NCBI RefSeq assembly: GCF_000247815.1
Contig: NC_021671.1
Coordinates: 23,708,937 to 23,772,936 of the forward strand
Origin: Ficedula albicollis
Lineage: Eukaryota; Chordata; Aves; Passeriformes; Muscicapidae
Direction of reading: 5' to 3'
DNA: 64,000 nucleotides
In this document: positions 1-11,950 of the stretch, in pieces
Layout of the letters: every line of letters starts with the position of its first letter
How positions within the stretch are numbered: position 1 is the stretch's first letter
The notes under the pieces: generated by a model
What the model was told of the DNA's origin: nothing
Database searches by the model: none
Seen by the model: the letters and a program-made list of their open reading frames with translations, nothing else
Position numbers and translations under genes: made by a program

Positions 1-3000
1 AGAAATTAGTTATAAGAAGGATTTAAATAATGTATGAAATGCTTGTTTTTATTAAAGATTAGCTAAAACCAGGAATATGCCACAGGTCCCTTAACACTTT
101 ATCTCTTCATCTGATACATTCTGAAATCAGAGCTATTTATCAGAGTCTTAGCTTGAAAATAGACACTCTCTATAAGGATGTTCCAAGTCAGTTCATAAAC
201 TTGGCAGTATCTTTTTTATATCCCTTGGGAAATGCCTTGTCAAATGTCTAACCTAAATCTGGATAATAAATGACAGACAGTGTTTTGTCTTCTTTTGGAG
301 TTTTTACTTCGTAGTTGACTGATTTTAATTTTACAAGAAGATTGTGGTAAGGTCCTAGGCAGACAGATACCAACTCTCTGCTCTTACAGCTTTCAAAGGG
401 GTAATGTATGTGTGCAGTCACCAAGCAAAAAGTGGCAGAGGTGACTTTAAGTCATAAAAAGCCTTTACTCCTGTAAGTAAACCCATCCAGTCCAGTGAAC
501 AGCTACAAGCCCTGATGTTTTCCTAGACAAGAATAAAGGGAGTGAGAGAATTCTAAGCTAGGAAAAACTACTTAGTTCAACTAGAGACCAATGTTAAAGG
601 TATTTAAATTACAAAGCTATGCAGACTTCTGCAACAGATGATGGATACCTATAGGTACATCCCACTGCAATCCATGGGAATATTGGATTAAGCATCTTTG
701 AAATGTCTGTTCAATGGCTCTGAATCACAAAAAATGTGCTGTTGAAAATCCAGTTAGAGTACAAGTCACTGTGTCTCCAATTATGCTCTCTTCTCCAGGG
801 TTCTTCCACCTTGTTGCATAGACTGATCCATTTTATCTAAGAGAGATCCTGAATGAACACAGTTAACAGCCTGAGATATTAGCTAAGACAAAAGTCTGTG
901 CATGCTGCTTTTTAAAAAGGGGGGACAATTCAGTAACAGTTTTGGAAGTCAGCTAGTTATAAGAACAGGGATTTCTAAAGGAAGAGACTACAGTGAAAGA
1001 AAAACAAACCCTCACCTCAAATTAAGTTATCTCCACTAAGGAAACAAATCTGCTTCCTTAGAAAGGGATCAAAACTTATCCAAATTTGATAATGTAGTTA
1101 ATATGAAGAGTTCATAATATATTCTTCTGTAAACTAATTGTTTTCAAACTACAAAATCTGGAGAGACTGAAACAATTCACCCACAGGTTCATTAAAAAAA
1201 AATAAAAATTGAGGATTTCATATTGGCATGTTCAAAGTGAAATGTTTATCTTTTTTAACATTTTTTTCTGTTTGAAAGTATTCAAATTACTAAAAAATAA
1301 TGGTTTTATTTCCCCTTATACAATGAGAACTGCATTCAGGGAAAATGCAATGCTTTGTTTAATCTTTGATATTTCTGTGAAAATTAGCACAGATATTTTT
1401 CTGATCAACCCACTTTTTCCTCTTTTATTCCTAATTTAAAAATTCAGTGGCACAACCAAAGAATCAGTTTCTTGTACAGCCCTACTTAGGATTCTAAGTC
1501 CCATTGAGTTTCAATGGGTCTTTGTATTTGATACTGTCCCACTGAAGTCAATGGGTGCAGGATGAATCCCTTTATCCCTCACACACTTTGCAAATGCATG
1601 AGTCACACTCCGTGCAGCCAGGGAAGTGAGGCCATCAGCCAGAATCCTCAGGACTGAAGCCAACACTCCTTTGTTGATCTGCTCGTAGGAAGAGCCACAG
1701 AAGAATGCAAATTAGTCCTTGCCCTTTGCCTAAAAGAAAAGCACTACTTAATATTTCTAGATGCCTCAATTCCAGACAAACAACCCCAAAATGCTGCTAC
1801 ATTCTGATTTCCCAGACTATATTTTATAATACCTGCAAAACTGCAAAACTGCTTTGTTTTGATTAGTTTTTTGGTAGCTAAAAAACAAAAACAAAAACCA
1901 ACCAACAAAACCTAATTATTTATATATGGCAGCTTTGATCATAAAATTTATATAAAGCCTTTACTGGTTCCCCCCTAGTTTAGACATAATATTAGGTAAA
2001 TATTGACAAAGAAAACACATATACAAAAAAAACCCCAAAAAACAAAAAACAACCACCCAAACAAACTAAAACAAAACAAAAAAATCTACGAATGCATTAG
2101 ACTTAAAATTTATGATAGTACTTGACAAAACCTAGTTATACTGACAAGTGTTATTACCTTTCTTATGAAATTATTACTGAAAACAAGGGAATCATATTAC
2201 AGCTGCTCATCTCTTTCAAGATAATTTCATTCTCTCTGTGTACAGTCAAAATACGTAGAGGACATTTGAAAACCAAAAACTTTACCTTTAAAAATTATAT
2301 TACTGCAGATAGTGCTACTGTAGATGTATTCACCAATTAAAAAACTCCAGCCATAGAAATTATAAGATCAAACTTGTGTAAGGAAAATTTACAATTTAAG
2401 AAGTACATGGCCTAATTGTACAAGGTTTGATTTCCCAACCAACAAGGCAGGAACATTTTCCCATAATGAACATCTCCATTGCCATGGAGCATTTTCCTTG
2501 ACTCTGTTGGATCAAAAATGAACCTTTTAGTTACAGAGGAGCATTGTGTTCAATGTTTAGAATTAATCAAGCTCTGAACTGGATTAACTAGATTCTTTGG
2601 GCAGACCACCAGAGTGCAGAGGACAATGTGTATAATGGGACTTTCTGAAATTATTTCCAGTCCAGATATATTCTCTTGTCCCTTCACACTTATGAACAAC
2701 AAAAGGGAGGGCTTCAAGCCTTCTGGCAAGTCATCAAGTTCCTTGCAATAGTCATGAGGGCCAAATAATGATAAGGTTGCATGGACATCTTGCTCCTGCA
2801 TTTAGAATTACCTGCTGCTCAAAGTTAATTATTTATTTCTTCCAGCTTTTTAAAGCTGCTGAATCATAAACTCCTGTAATCAAATACTTCATTAATCCCT
2901 TTCAGCCAATTAAAGACATAAGTGACAAACAAAGAGGTTGAGGGAATTCATTTTTTCCTACATTTCAATTAATTTAATAATTTGTATAGCTGCACATATT

Positions 3001-5487
3001 AGAACATATGCTTGGCATTTTACAGGAAGACAAGAGGCTGATGCCATTAGGACTTTACCTTCTTAATGCCAGTCTTCTGCTCTTTCTTCATAGAATAAGG
3101 AAAGTAGGATTAAATTAATTCTGACTAGCAAATCGGCAAAGACAGCCCTTCATTCTTTACCACAGCTCATCTTCTCTCAGACCACTGACTCCCCGGGGGC
3201 TGAGAGAAGGTTCACCATGCCTGACACAGCTAAAGACACAGCATGACAACCCTCCCTTGAGGTCGGTTCATTAACATTGTCAGTGTTGCTTTAAATTCAT
3301 TTCCTCTTGTTATTTGGAAACTTCTTTCCAAAGAGACATGTGGCAAAACAGTTTTCAAGATGCTTCTGACAGAATGGTTACCACTTGAGAGATTGTGAAT
3401 GAAACGACTCATACACAGGCTCTGAAATAACCAACCCCATTTCATCATGAATCCCTGTGCCAGGGTGGATGATTCTTTGTTGTATGGGGACATTTTGACA
3501 TGTGGGGTAGTGCCAAAATTACATGTTCTGTATATTGGTGTAAAAGCCAGCTGGGAAAAATATAGAGCAACATTAGTCATTGAATAAAAAAACACCCCAG
3601 TGTTAAATGGTAGTTTTTACACAGAGTTCTATCTTGCTAGTGATTTGGCCTCAGTGAAAGATAGGAATAAAAAAAAAAAAAATTCAATTTCTCTTATTCA
3701 CTCTTCTAGGATTCATGCAAATGTGATTAAGATCTTTAAAATATATAAAGAAGATTACAAAATGAATTAACTGAGGAAAAGCAACGTTTACTAAGTTGTA
3801 ACACAATTTTCTGGTTGGTAAATTGCTCTTGGAGAAGATTCTATTAAATCTAATAGAAGATGTCTGATAGAAAGAATAAATAATGGAAAGCATCCCCAGC
3901 CAGTGTGATTTCTCTAGCCCTTCTTGGCACCACAGTAATAAATTACTTGGTTCAGATGGAGGGGAGTTCTGTGCATTGTCTTGTCTGCACTACAAATTCC
4001 TAGGCAAAGATTTTTTTCTACTACTCTTTCATTAGGATTTCCTGACAACAGAGAAAAACAAATCTTGAAGTAGAAGCTGAGTTATGTTAGCACTTAAATT
4101 GTTTGTTTGCCACAACACACACTGTAAAGTGTGCAGTATTTATTCTAACCACTTAAATTCCTTGCCCACTTTAGGCCAATGTAATTTTAGAACTGTAACT
4201 AAAACCACATCAGTCAGGCTTATTCAGGCATATTATATTAAACAGAGCTCATCTGAGAAAAGAAACCACAACAAAAAAATAAAGAAACAGGACTTAAATG
4301 ATTTGCATTATTTTTTTTTATTTCCAGCTGTATCAAAGACTGCATGAAATACACTATTAAATGCTGAAGTCTTTGTCAGAAGTACAATTAATTGGACAAA
4401 ATATTAATTGATAGACCTATGCAGTAGAAAAGTATTTTCTAAATCTTCCACTGAAATGTGGATTTGGAGTGTTGTTGTTGTTTGGGGGTATTTTTTTTCT
4501 TTCTTTGGTTTTGTGACTTGTGTTTTATGTCTAGAGAGCAAGTACAAACTTAGAATGTACTTATATGTAAAATCAGATCTGTCTTTCTAATGGAATACCT
4601 ATTCGACAACTGAAATGAAGGTATTATAACCAGCTATGGCTTATGAATGCAATGTGGGCGCACAGGAGGAAGGGGAAATGTCAGAGAATTCTAGTGCTTT
4701 CATTACCAAAAATTCTAAGAAGAGTTTCTGAGATATAAATTGAGCTTGTGAATTCCATATGTCCGATCAGTAAATACCGTGCACAAGGAAGTTTTTTCAT
4801 AATAGCAACTTGATGAACCTCCCTTCTTTGTAGAAATAGAACAATAGAGCATGGTCTCCATTTCTTTACAGTATGTATAAACTGATCTAAATTGAAGACA
4901 TGCTATGTTATGTCCTAGAGTCCTTGTACTGCTTCCCTAGATTGGGATCTTGGTTGGTGCCTTTGTAGTCTTCCCAGCTGCATTACAGAAATTCCACGCA
5001 AATCCAGAAACCAGATGATAAAGCATATGTAGAGACCAGGAGTCTGAAAGTGGTGGTGATATACAGCTGAACTTATAGACCTTGGCCACAGTATTTCTGT
5101 AAAACTTTGAAAGAAACCCAAGAACATAGTAAATCCCAAGTGGCCCTACTCAAAAATGACATACTAAAGACACTAGAAAGGAAAGAAAAAAAAGAACATG
5201 CATTACGATTAATAGAAGAAAATCTGAAAATTGTAATCAAATTTGGCACATTTTAAAAATAAGTTTTTGAGAAAATTAGATTTACTTTAGGCTATTATCC
5301 AACGTATTTTGCAAGAACCATTAAAAAAAACTGCTTAACAGATTTGCTGAGCTGAAAAGAGTATAGTATGTTTTCTTTATCTGATCTCAATCTGTGTAAT
5401 AAAAAAAACCCCACAACAACAAAATAACTTTGGAAAGAAATCTTAATGGATAAAAACACTTGTTGTATGTAAATTAGCAAACTCGCT
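1..5487. other. AT-rich intergenic DNA, mostly unique
   Basis: No recognisable exon, RNA gene or long intact repeat was found. The stretch is AT-rich with many stops in all frames. It contains A-rich simple stretches around 1861-1905 and 2020-2085, and a short old repeat fragment near 1480-1575 (listed separately). The longest frame lies on the minus strand at 3230-3595 (121 codons). It has no motif I recognise and is best treated as chance. Confidence 0.7.
1480..1575. repeat. Old interspersed repeat fragment with palindromic CCCATTGA motifs
   Basis: Positions 1500-1518 form a hairpin-capable palindrome: CCCATTGA, a 3-base loop, then TCAATGGG. About 20 bases later, 1537-1554 carries a second, imperfect version ending in the same TCAATGGG. 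Sequence of the type 'CCCATTGACTTCAATGGG' is, from memory, widespread in sauropsid genomes as part of an ancient palindromic interspersed repeat. Assignment to a named family is not possible here. A weaker related string is at about 62583-62600. Confidence 0.45.
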
Positions 5488-6276
5488 CCTTCCTTCCTTC
5501 CTTCCTTCCTTCCTTCCTTCCTTCCTTCCTTCCTTCCTTCCTTCCTTCCTTCCTTCCTTCCTTCCTTCCTTCCTTCCTTCCTTCCTTCCTTCCTTCCTTC
5601 CTTCCTTCCTTCCTTCCTTCCTTCCTTCCTTCCTTCCTTCCTTCCTTCCTTCCTTCCTTCCTTCCTTCCTTCCTTCCTTCCTTCCTTCCTTCCTTCCTTC
5701 CTTCCTTCCTTCCTTCCTTCCTTCCTTCCTTCCTTCCTTCCTTCCTTCCTTCCTTCCTTCCTTCCTTCCTTCCTTCCTTCCTTCCTTCCTTCCTTCCTTC
5801 CTTCCTTCCTTCCTTCCTTCCTTCCTTCCTTCCTTCCTTCCTTCCTTCCTTCCTTCCTTCCTTCCTTCCTTCCTTCCTTCCTTCCTTCCTTCCTTCCTTC
5901 CTTCCTTCCTTCCTTCCTTCCTTCCTTCCTTCCTTCCTTCCTTCCTTCCTTCCTTCCTTCCTTCCTTCCTTCCTTCCTTCCTTCCTTCCTTCCTTCCTTC
6001 CTTCCTTCCTTCCTTCCTTCCTTCCTTCCTTCCTTCCTTCCTTCCTTCCTTCCTTCCTTCCTTCCTTCCTTCCTTCCTTCCTTCCTTCCTTCCTTCCTTC
6101 CTTCCTTCCTTCCTTCCTTCCTTCCTTCCTTCCTTCCTTCCTTCCTTCCTTCCTTCCTTCCTTCCTTCCTTCCTTCCTTCCTTCCTTCCTTCCTTCCTTC
6201 CTTCCTTCCTTCCTTCCTTCCTTCCTTCCTTCCTTCCTTCCTTCCTTCCTTCCTTCCTTCCTTCCTTCCTTCCTTC
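5488..6276. repeat. (CCTT)n / (GGAA)n microsatellite, 789 bp
   Basis: The tetranucleotide is uninterrupted for about 197 units on the plus strand, entered from CTCGC and ending in TTCTTTCTGG. One strand is entirely purine and the other entirely pyrimidine, so it can form intramolecular triplex (H-DNA). On the minus strand it reads GGAA repeated, which is the core recognition site of ETS-family transcription factors. The complete absence of interruptions suggests recent expansion, or a collapse/consensus effect of assembly. Confidence 0.98.
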
Positions 6277-6738
6277 TTTCTGGCGTCTCAGAAATCTTTA
6301 AAGCAGGTAGGTGAGAAATGTCAGAAGTCAGTTGAAAGTTAAGTTTAAGGCTTTACAGTTAAGTTGAATGTTAGTGTATAGCTCAGTTTGATGAGAGATA
6401 CTACTTGCCCCTATGTAACATCTTGAAATAAAACTTCAGAATAGCTATGGATAAAAGCTTAATTATAACAATTTATATAGTTTTTATTAAAATGCATTTG
6501 AAAGAAGACCATTAGCTCAATTTAAGATGAATTTGGGGGACAATTTCTTCATGAAATTACTTAGAATTCAAGACTGCAAACAAAATCAATTAATTAAATT
6601 CTGAACAACAGCTTAAATATAGTAAAAGAAAAATGTCAAGTAGTACAAAAATGTAAGCAACTCACAAAGTTGATGATCTTTGTGCAGACAAAGGGAAAAG
6701 AATGGGATGGCATGAATCAAGAATGCAAGGATATTAAA

Positions 6739-6771
<33 letters not shown>

Positions 6772-7877
6772 AAAAAAAAAAAAAAAAAAAAAAAAAGAGT
6801 AATCCTAAAGAACATGTTCTTGAACTTATATGAGGAAAAGTTCCCCAGAACTGATACAGAAGCTATCCAGTGAGAAAGCTACCTCTCAGATTTCACCACA
6901 TCTTCATGACCTCACTCTCCCATTCCTTCCTGTGGCTTTTCTGTCCTATTACCTTTGCCAAATCTGACCCTTTTTCTAACTCTGTTTTTCTAATGAGATG
7001 CATTTAGTGACACTTTTTGTCTCTCACTCCAAGTCTTAATTTCTATATTAGTGTCCTGGCTCCTGCAGAGACCTTCATTTCTTAATGACTGATACAAAAA
7101 GAGTTCTTGTAATACTAAAATAGATTATGTTCAATGAGACAAAGCCTCAGGGTGTTTTTTGTTGCAGTTCAGTGAGTCTCTGCTGAGAGCATATATATAT
7201 TTGGAAGCATATAATCTAGCCGGATTTTTCTGTTTTCATTTGCAACAGACCTTCCATGCATTCTTGCTGAATTTCAGGCAACTACATTGAAAGAATGGAA
7301 AAACTTCATAACGTAATCTTATCTGTGCTGCTACTGGTCCTGGAAATCAAGATCTGGAGTCAGATAGCACCATGCATCCAAATTATGATAGGTTGTAAGA
7401 GAAAACAGTCACTTCTTGACTTTTTTTTCAGAAATAAAACCCTGCCCAAACATCCTAACAGTCAACTTCCAGTGGGTTATCTTCTAGAATGCATTTTTGC
7501 TCTGTCAAATAGTTCATACTGATGGAGTTAAAGGACTTTATAGAAGTGCAACAGGTTTAACTAAATTCTGCGGGAAATACAGAAGACAAAATGTTGCCAT
7601 AAGAAAACATATTGCTTTCTTTTAGACCAAGAGATCTTAATTCACCTCCAAGATAAGCATAGACAACAGAGAGGAAGCAAATGAGAAGTCTAAGACTAGG
7701 CAAAAAAAAGGATATTTTAAAGATTAAACTGAACAAGGAATAGAGGGAGGAGGCACGGAGGTCTGCTACAAGCAAGAAAAAAAGGAGAGCTAGTTCCTCC
7801 AAATGCTTTAAAGATACCAGTCCCATTTCTTCAATCCTGTTTAGATATGGGGCCATATCACATAAACACTACCTGTT
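6277..7877. other. Intergenic DNA, no gene seen
   Basis: AT-rich unique sequence between the CCTT microsatellite and the solo LTR. It holds the poly-A tract at 6741-6796 and a minor (TA)n run near 7190. Open frames at 7295-7522 and 7557-7856 are under 100 codons and carry no recognisable motif. Confidence 0.65.
6741..6796. repeat. Poly-A tract with one interruption
   Basis: Thirty A are followed by a single C at 6771 and a further 25 A. It is not preceded by any recognisable retrotransposon tail, so it is annotated as low-complexity sequence rather than as a poly-A tail. Confidence 0.95.
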
Positions 7878-7883
7878 TCACCC

Positions 7884-8524
7884 TGTCACAGCCTGAGGTG
7901 TCTCCTTAGCCCTGAGATCACCTCAGGAGGACATGCAGGTGGTCTGAACCCAGCTCTTCCGATGCCCGCCAGTGAGAGACTGCAGGAGGCCGTTCTTAGA
8001 GGTTTTCATGGTTGTTTATTGTTTCTTACCTCAGGAATGTTTTGTCCAGAGAACAGCGGTCTGCTCGCCAGACGTCCAGGGCAGAATCTGCCTGAGAAAG
8101 GCAGCACTTATCTTTTATAGTCTAAATTACATACTAGGTATTTACAAATGACCCCCAATACAATACAATCTTGTTACATGGTCCAGCTCTGTCCTCATCC
8201 AATCTAAAAGTGCCAGCATGTCACCCAGCATGGATGACACAGAGAAGAAGGAGGAAGAGGTATCCACACCCCAAATTCTCCATCTTGGCCATGTGTCCCT
8301 TATCACAAACATTCTAGAAATCTGTTAATTCTACATTCTAACAGTCTAATTTACATTCTATTTATTTTTGCAGCTTGATTTCCTCTCTCACTGTTGGTAA
8401 ATTGTTCCAAGGAGCTAAATCCAGCCCCTGAGACACCTGAGTCTCATTCAGGGATCTTTGAGATCCTTGCCAGGGGGTTTTGAGACCCCCCAAGGAGGCC
8501 AGGGGAACACCCTGGGCCCCCACA
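7884..8524 (-). mobile_element. Solo LTR of an endogenous retrovirus (ERVK-like), minus strand
   Basis: On the minus strand the element starts TGTGGGGGCCCAGG at 8524 and ends CTGTGACA at 7884, giving canonical TG...CA ends over 641 bp. Reading along the minus strand, a TATAAAAG box (about 8110-8125) is followed by an AATAAA signal (about 8015-8022) and a U5-like end, which is the normal U3-R-U5 order. The flanks are TCACCC (7878-7883) and TCATCC (8525-8530), a 6 bp target-site duplication with one mismatch. Six-base duplications are typical of class II (ERVK) integrases. No internal gag/pol/env sequence is adjacent, so this is a solo LTR. The short open frame inside it (minus, 8362-8571) is not a gene. 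Confidence 0.82.
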
Positions 8525-8530
8525 TCATCC

Positions 8531-11280
8531 CTTGGATGTGTTCCTTTGGATTTTAAGACAAGAATGTGCATTTACTTCATTTTAGCACATCATGCTCCAT
8601 GCTCAAGAGCTGTCCTTGAGCTATTGTACATATAAACCTTGAAAAGAATTGGCTGTAAAATTCCACAGTCCCCTTCCTTGGTATGAAAATCAGAGAGATT
8701 CAATATGGTATCAGTGTAGATGATGTCTTCTAGAATAACACAGGAATAGTATGAGAAAAACAGGTGATCACTATACCTATTTGTGTTGGCTGTTCTGACT
8801 GAATGTCAAAATGTGCAGAAGGCTGATATTTATAAATTGCTTAGAAGAAAACCTACTGCTGCTGAGAATCTATCATGGGAAATGATCAACAGGCTTCATG
8901 GACTTGTTAGTGATGACGTTTCCACAAATGACTGACACACTGAGAGGTTAAAGCAGAAAATGAAATAGCCTTAATTACAACCCTGAGTGAGGAGTGGAAT
9001 CTGGAAAGAGCAGATGGAGGTACTTGAGGATCAAGCACGGATAAGGAAGAGGAGTTGTCTTTAGACCCAAATAAGACCCATTTAGAACCTGAAGCCCCTC
9101 ACGCGCCCTGCATTGTGGTGGGTGGTGTCAAGGCATGGTATCTCCAACTTCAGAAAGTTGCCCTTGATTTAATTCTGCTGCTTTTGCTCTATTGCACTTA
9201 GGAGGTAGTAGATGGTAGTGCTTTCATGTTCAGTGAAATGCACAGGATAGTATGTGATTTTCCTGGGAATAATTTTTTGTCCTTGAATTTCATGTAGTTG
9301 TCTATTCCTCATTAGCCCTTTTATCCTCTCATTACTATTTTGGAATTTTAGTGACTTATTTTCATGGTACAGCCTTGTTATTTTTTTGAGTGGGAGCTTA
9401 GAAAATAAATGTTTCATGTGACTTCTTCCATCTGTACATGTTTTTTCTAAAAAAAAACCCAACAGATTGTTTTGATGGTGATATTCAGGGAAAAAAATCA
9501 TCTGCTAATAACGTTATTTTTTGCTGAATGTTCTCCAATACGATTTTCTTCTTTCTGTTCATGACAAACAACTCTTCCATCCCTAGTCCTTCATATTACT
9601 TAATGAAATGCACTTCAAAAATTAAATAGAATCTCATTTGGTTTTAAAAAATAATCGTTATGGCAACCTTTTTGAGTTTTACCCTTCAAATAATGCCACA
9701 TGCCCATTTCTTGATGAAAGCTATTTACAACTTTTTAGTGTGTGAAGTATTAGGGGAAAAAAAAGTGTAAATTATTCTAAAATAATCTGAATAATCAACT
9801 TAATTAGTTTTCAACGATCCACGAAATAGATGAATTATTCAGTCTTCACAGCAAATCTAACCTCTTCAGATTCAGATAAGATAAATGCTCTCCAGAAGTA
9901 TAAGATGAAATCTTGAATAAGTACATTCTATCTTAAAAGCATGGAGATTGTGGAATTATTCTTCAATTTCCATTGCATGGTAAGATGTGCCAAGAATGCA
10001 AATGTTGAAAAATACTGAAATAACCCCAATATTTTTCCTCTCTTATTCCAAATCCAGAAGATGATAACCAAACTTTTATTATTTTGAGGACTTTGAAAAT
10101 CAGCTGCATAAAATGGGAAGAGCACTTGTATATCTGTATTATCTAAAAGAAAGCTCAATTTCACAGAACCTTAGTGAAGAAAGTGAAATATACTTTTTTG
10201 GGTTTTTTGCTGTTTATTTATTTCGTGTGAAGGGGCTTGTGAATAAAAGGACAATATATAGCCACATTTATACCACTGCATTTTGATATTACATTATGGA
10301 GTTCTAAACTCCAATTCCAGTAAGGCAATGATCTTAGAGGCTTCCTATCTAAAAAACAGACTTGTTCTCTGGAAAGAGATCCAGGTAGCTCAAAAATGGA
10401 CATCACTTTTGTGTAGAGAAAACTTCTGTTTTATGGGATTGCTTCTGAATTTTGTGAGATTTGCACAGCTTTTACAGATTGAGTGAAACCACATCAATAA
10501 GTAACAGATATGACCTTATAGGAGACCAGTGACAGCAGTATGTCTGAAAAAATGCCTCTTTTCCTTGTAGAGTTTGTTTCTGAAAGATAATGCTGAGCAG
10601 AGGAGGAAAAGCACACCTCTGGATAAAAATCTCCTGACTGCAGAATTCACGGAAGAAATACCTGCGTTGCCCATAATTCTCAATTAATGAGAATTTCAGA
10701 AAAATCTTCCTACTCGTCAGTCTCTAACCACTAACTAGACAGATTGCAAGATGTGACTCTTCAGCATTTGTACTTTTGAAAAAATAAAACAATTGGGAAC
10801 CTGAGTTGGTAGGTTTCAACCTTGTGATGGCAAGGATAATTCCAGTCCAATCTGTTCTCTCACCATTGTGTGAACCAGAATAAATTCAGTGACATTTAAA
10901 GCAGAAACACAAGAATTGTACTTGTAAAAAAAGTGATGGAAGCAATAACACTTATCAGTTATGATAAACTGGCTTGTATCTATCTTTATATGTAAATGTC
11001 TCAAAAAAAGTTTTATATTCATTGTTGGAAAGTTTCAGCTCCCATCTTATTTCAGATTTATAGAGTGAAAGTGTATCAAAGTTTTTAGACTCTCTGAAGA
11101 AAGACTTTTTAAAAGTAATTTCTCTTATGTTAGATGTTCACATTAAGTAGATGAATCTTTGGTTTTTCTCCAAAAGTGACTTTACTACATCTAAAAAGCC
11201 ATCTCAAGAAAAACAGTAACACCAGGTATGTTTATGTTTGGTTCTACTGTTTCAAAGCATTACCCCTGCTTCTAAATGGT
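8531..11280. other. AT-rich intergenic DNA, no gene seen
   Basis: No recognisable repeat or exon. A minus-strand frame at 9169-9501 (110 codons, rich in Lys, Asn and Gln) has no motif I recognise and no convincing splice context. 8880-9160 is slightly more GC-rich, with a CACGCGCC patch, but has no identifiable ends. Confidence 0.6.
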
Positions 11281-11689
11281 CAGAATTGTACAGTGTTGTT
11301 TTAAGACAGTGAAGTATTGATGGAGCTGGTCAAGGAAAACAAGATCTGGGTCCCTTATTTATCTTGCACTTGGCTCAAGTAAGGCCTAACAGCAGAATAA
11401 TGTCTGAAGACAAGCAGAGGTCTCACAACCTAATGTTTCAATGAGGCCCAGAAGAACACCGGGCCTCTGTACCAGCCAACAGTCCCACTCCCTTCACCCT
11501 GACAATTACAGACCTGCTTCATTTAGGAAGTAAGGATGTGTATAAAGACCCACTGATGAAGAACAGAGAGCCTTTACTGCCTTCTCAGTACTAGAAGGAT
11601 CAAAGTGTTTATTTTACCTCTTTTGTTGACTGTAAATACTGTCTGAGACTCTCATTAAGCCCCATTAATGTATTAAATTACATACCCAC

Positions 11690-11950
11690 TGGGATACAAA
11701 TAAAGGAGAACATGGGACCTCTAATGCATGTATGACCAAACTTAACAAACCAACACGTGATTGTTACCTCTCCTTGGACCAGCCAATATTTATAGCATAA
11801 AAGAGGGGCGTCAGAAAAAGTTGGAGGAGAACACCTCTGCCCTCAGTGAACAGACTATGTCTCTTCTCTTTTCCTGATGGGTTGCCTTTAGGTGAGATTT
11901 GCACCTCCAACTGTGTTGAAACATACTTGGGAATATTCATTTATATATAT
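11690..11950 (+). promoter_or_regulatory. Possible promoter-like block, perhaps an old LTR U3
   Basis: A CCAAT box (11783-11787) is followed 9 bases later by a TATA-like CATAAAAG (11796-11803), then a GC-richer stretch ending near a T-rich patch. This spacing is normal for vertebrate pol II promoters and for retroviral U3 regions. No clear LTR ends or target duplication were found, and no gene follows. Sequence from about 11290 may belong to the same old element. Confidence 0.3.

Noticed and set aside
6741..6796. Poly-A tail of a processed pseudogene or SINE
   Set aside because: No cDNA-like or SINE body precedes it and no target duplication was found.
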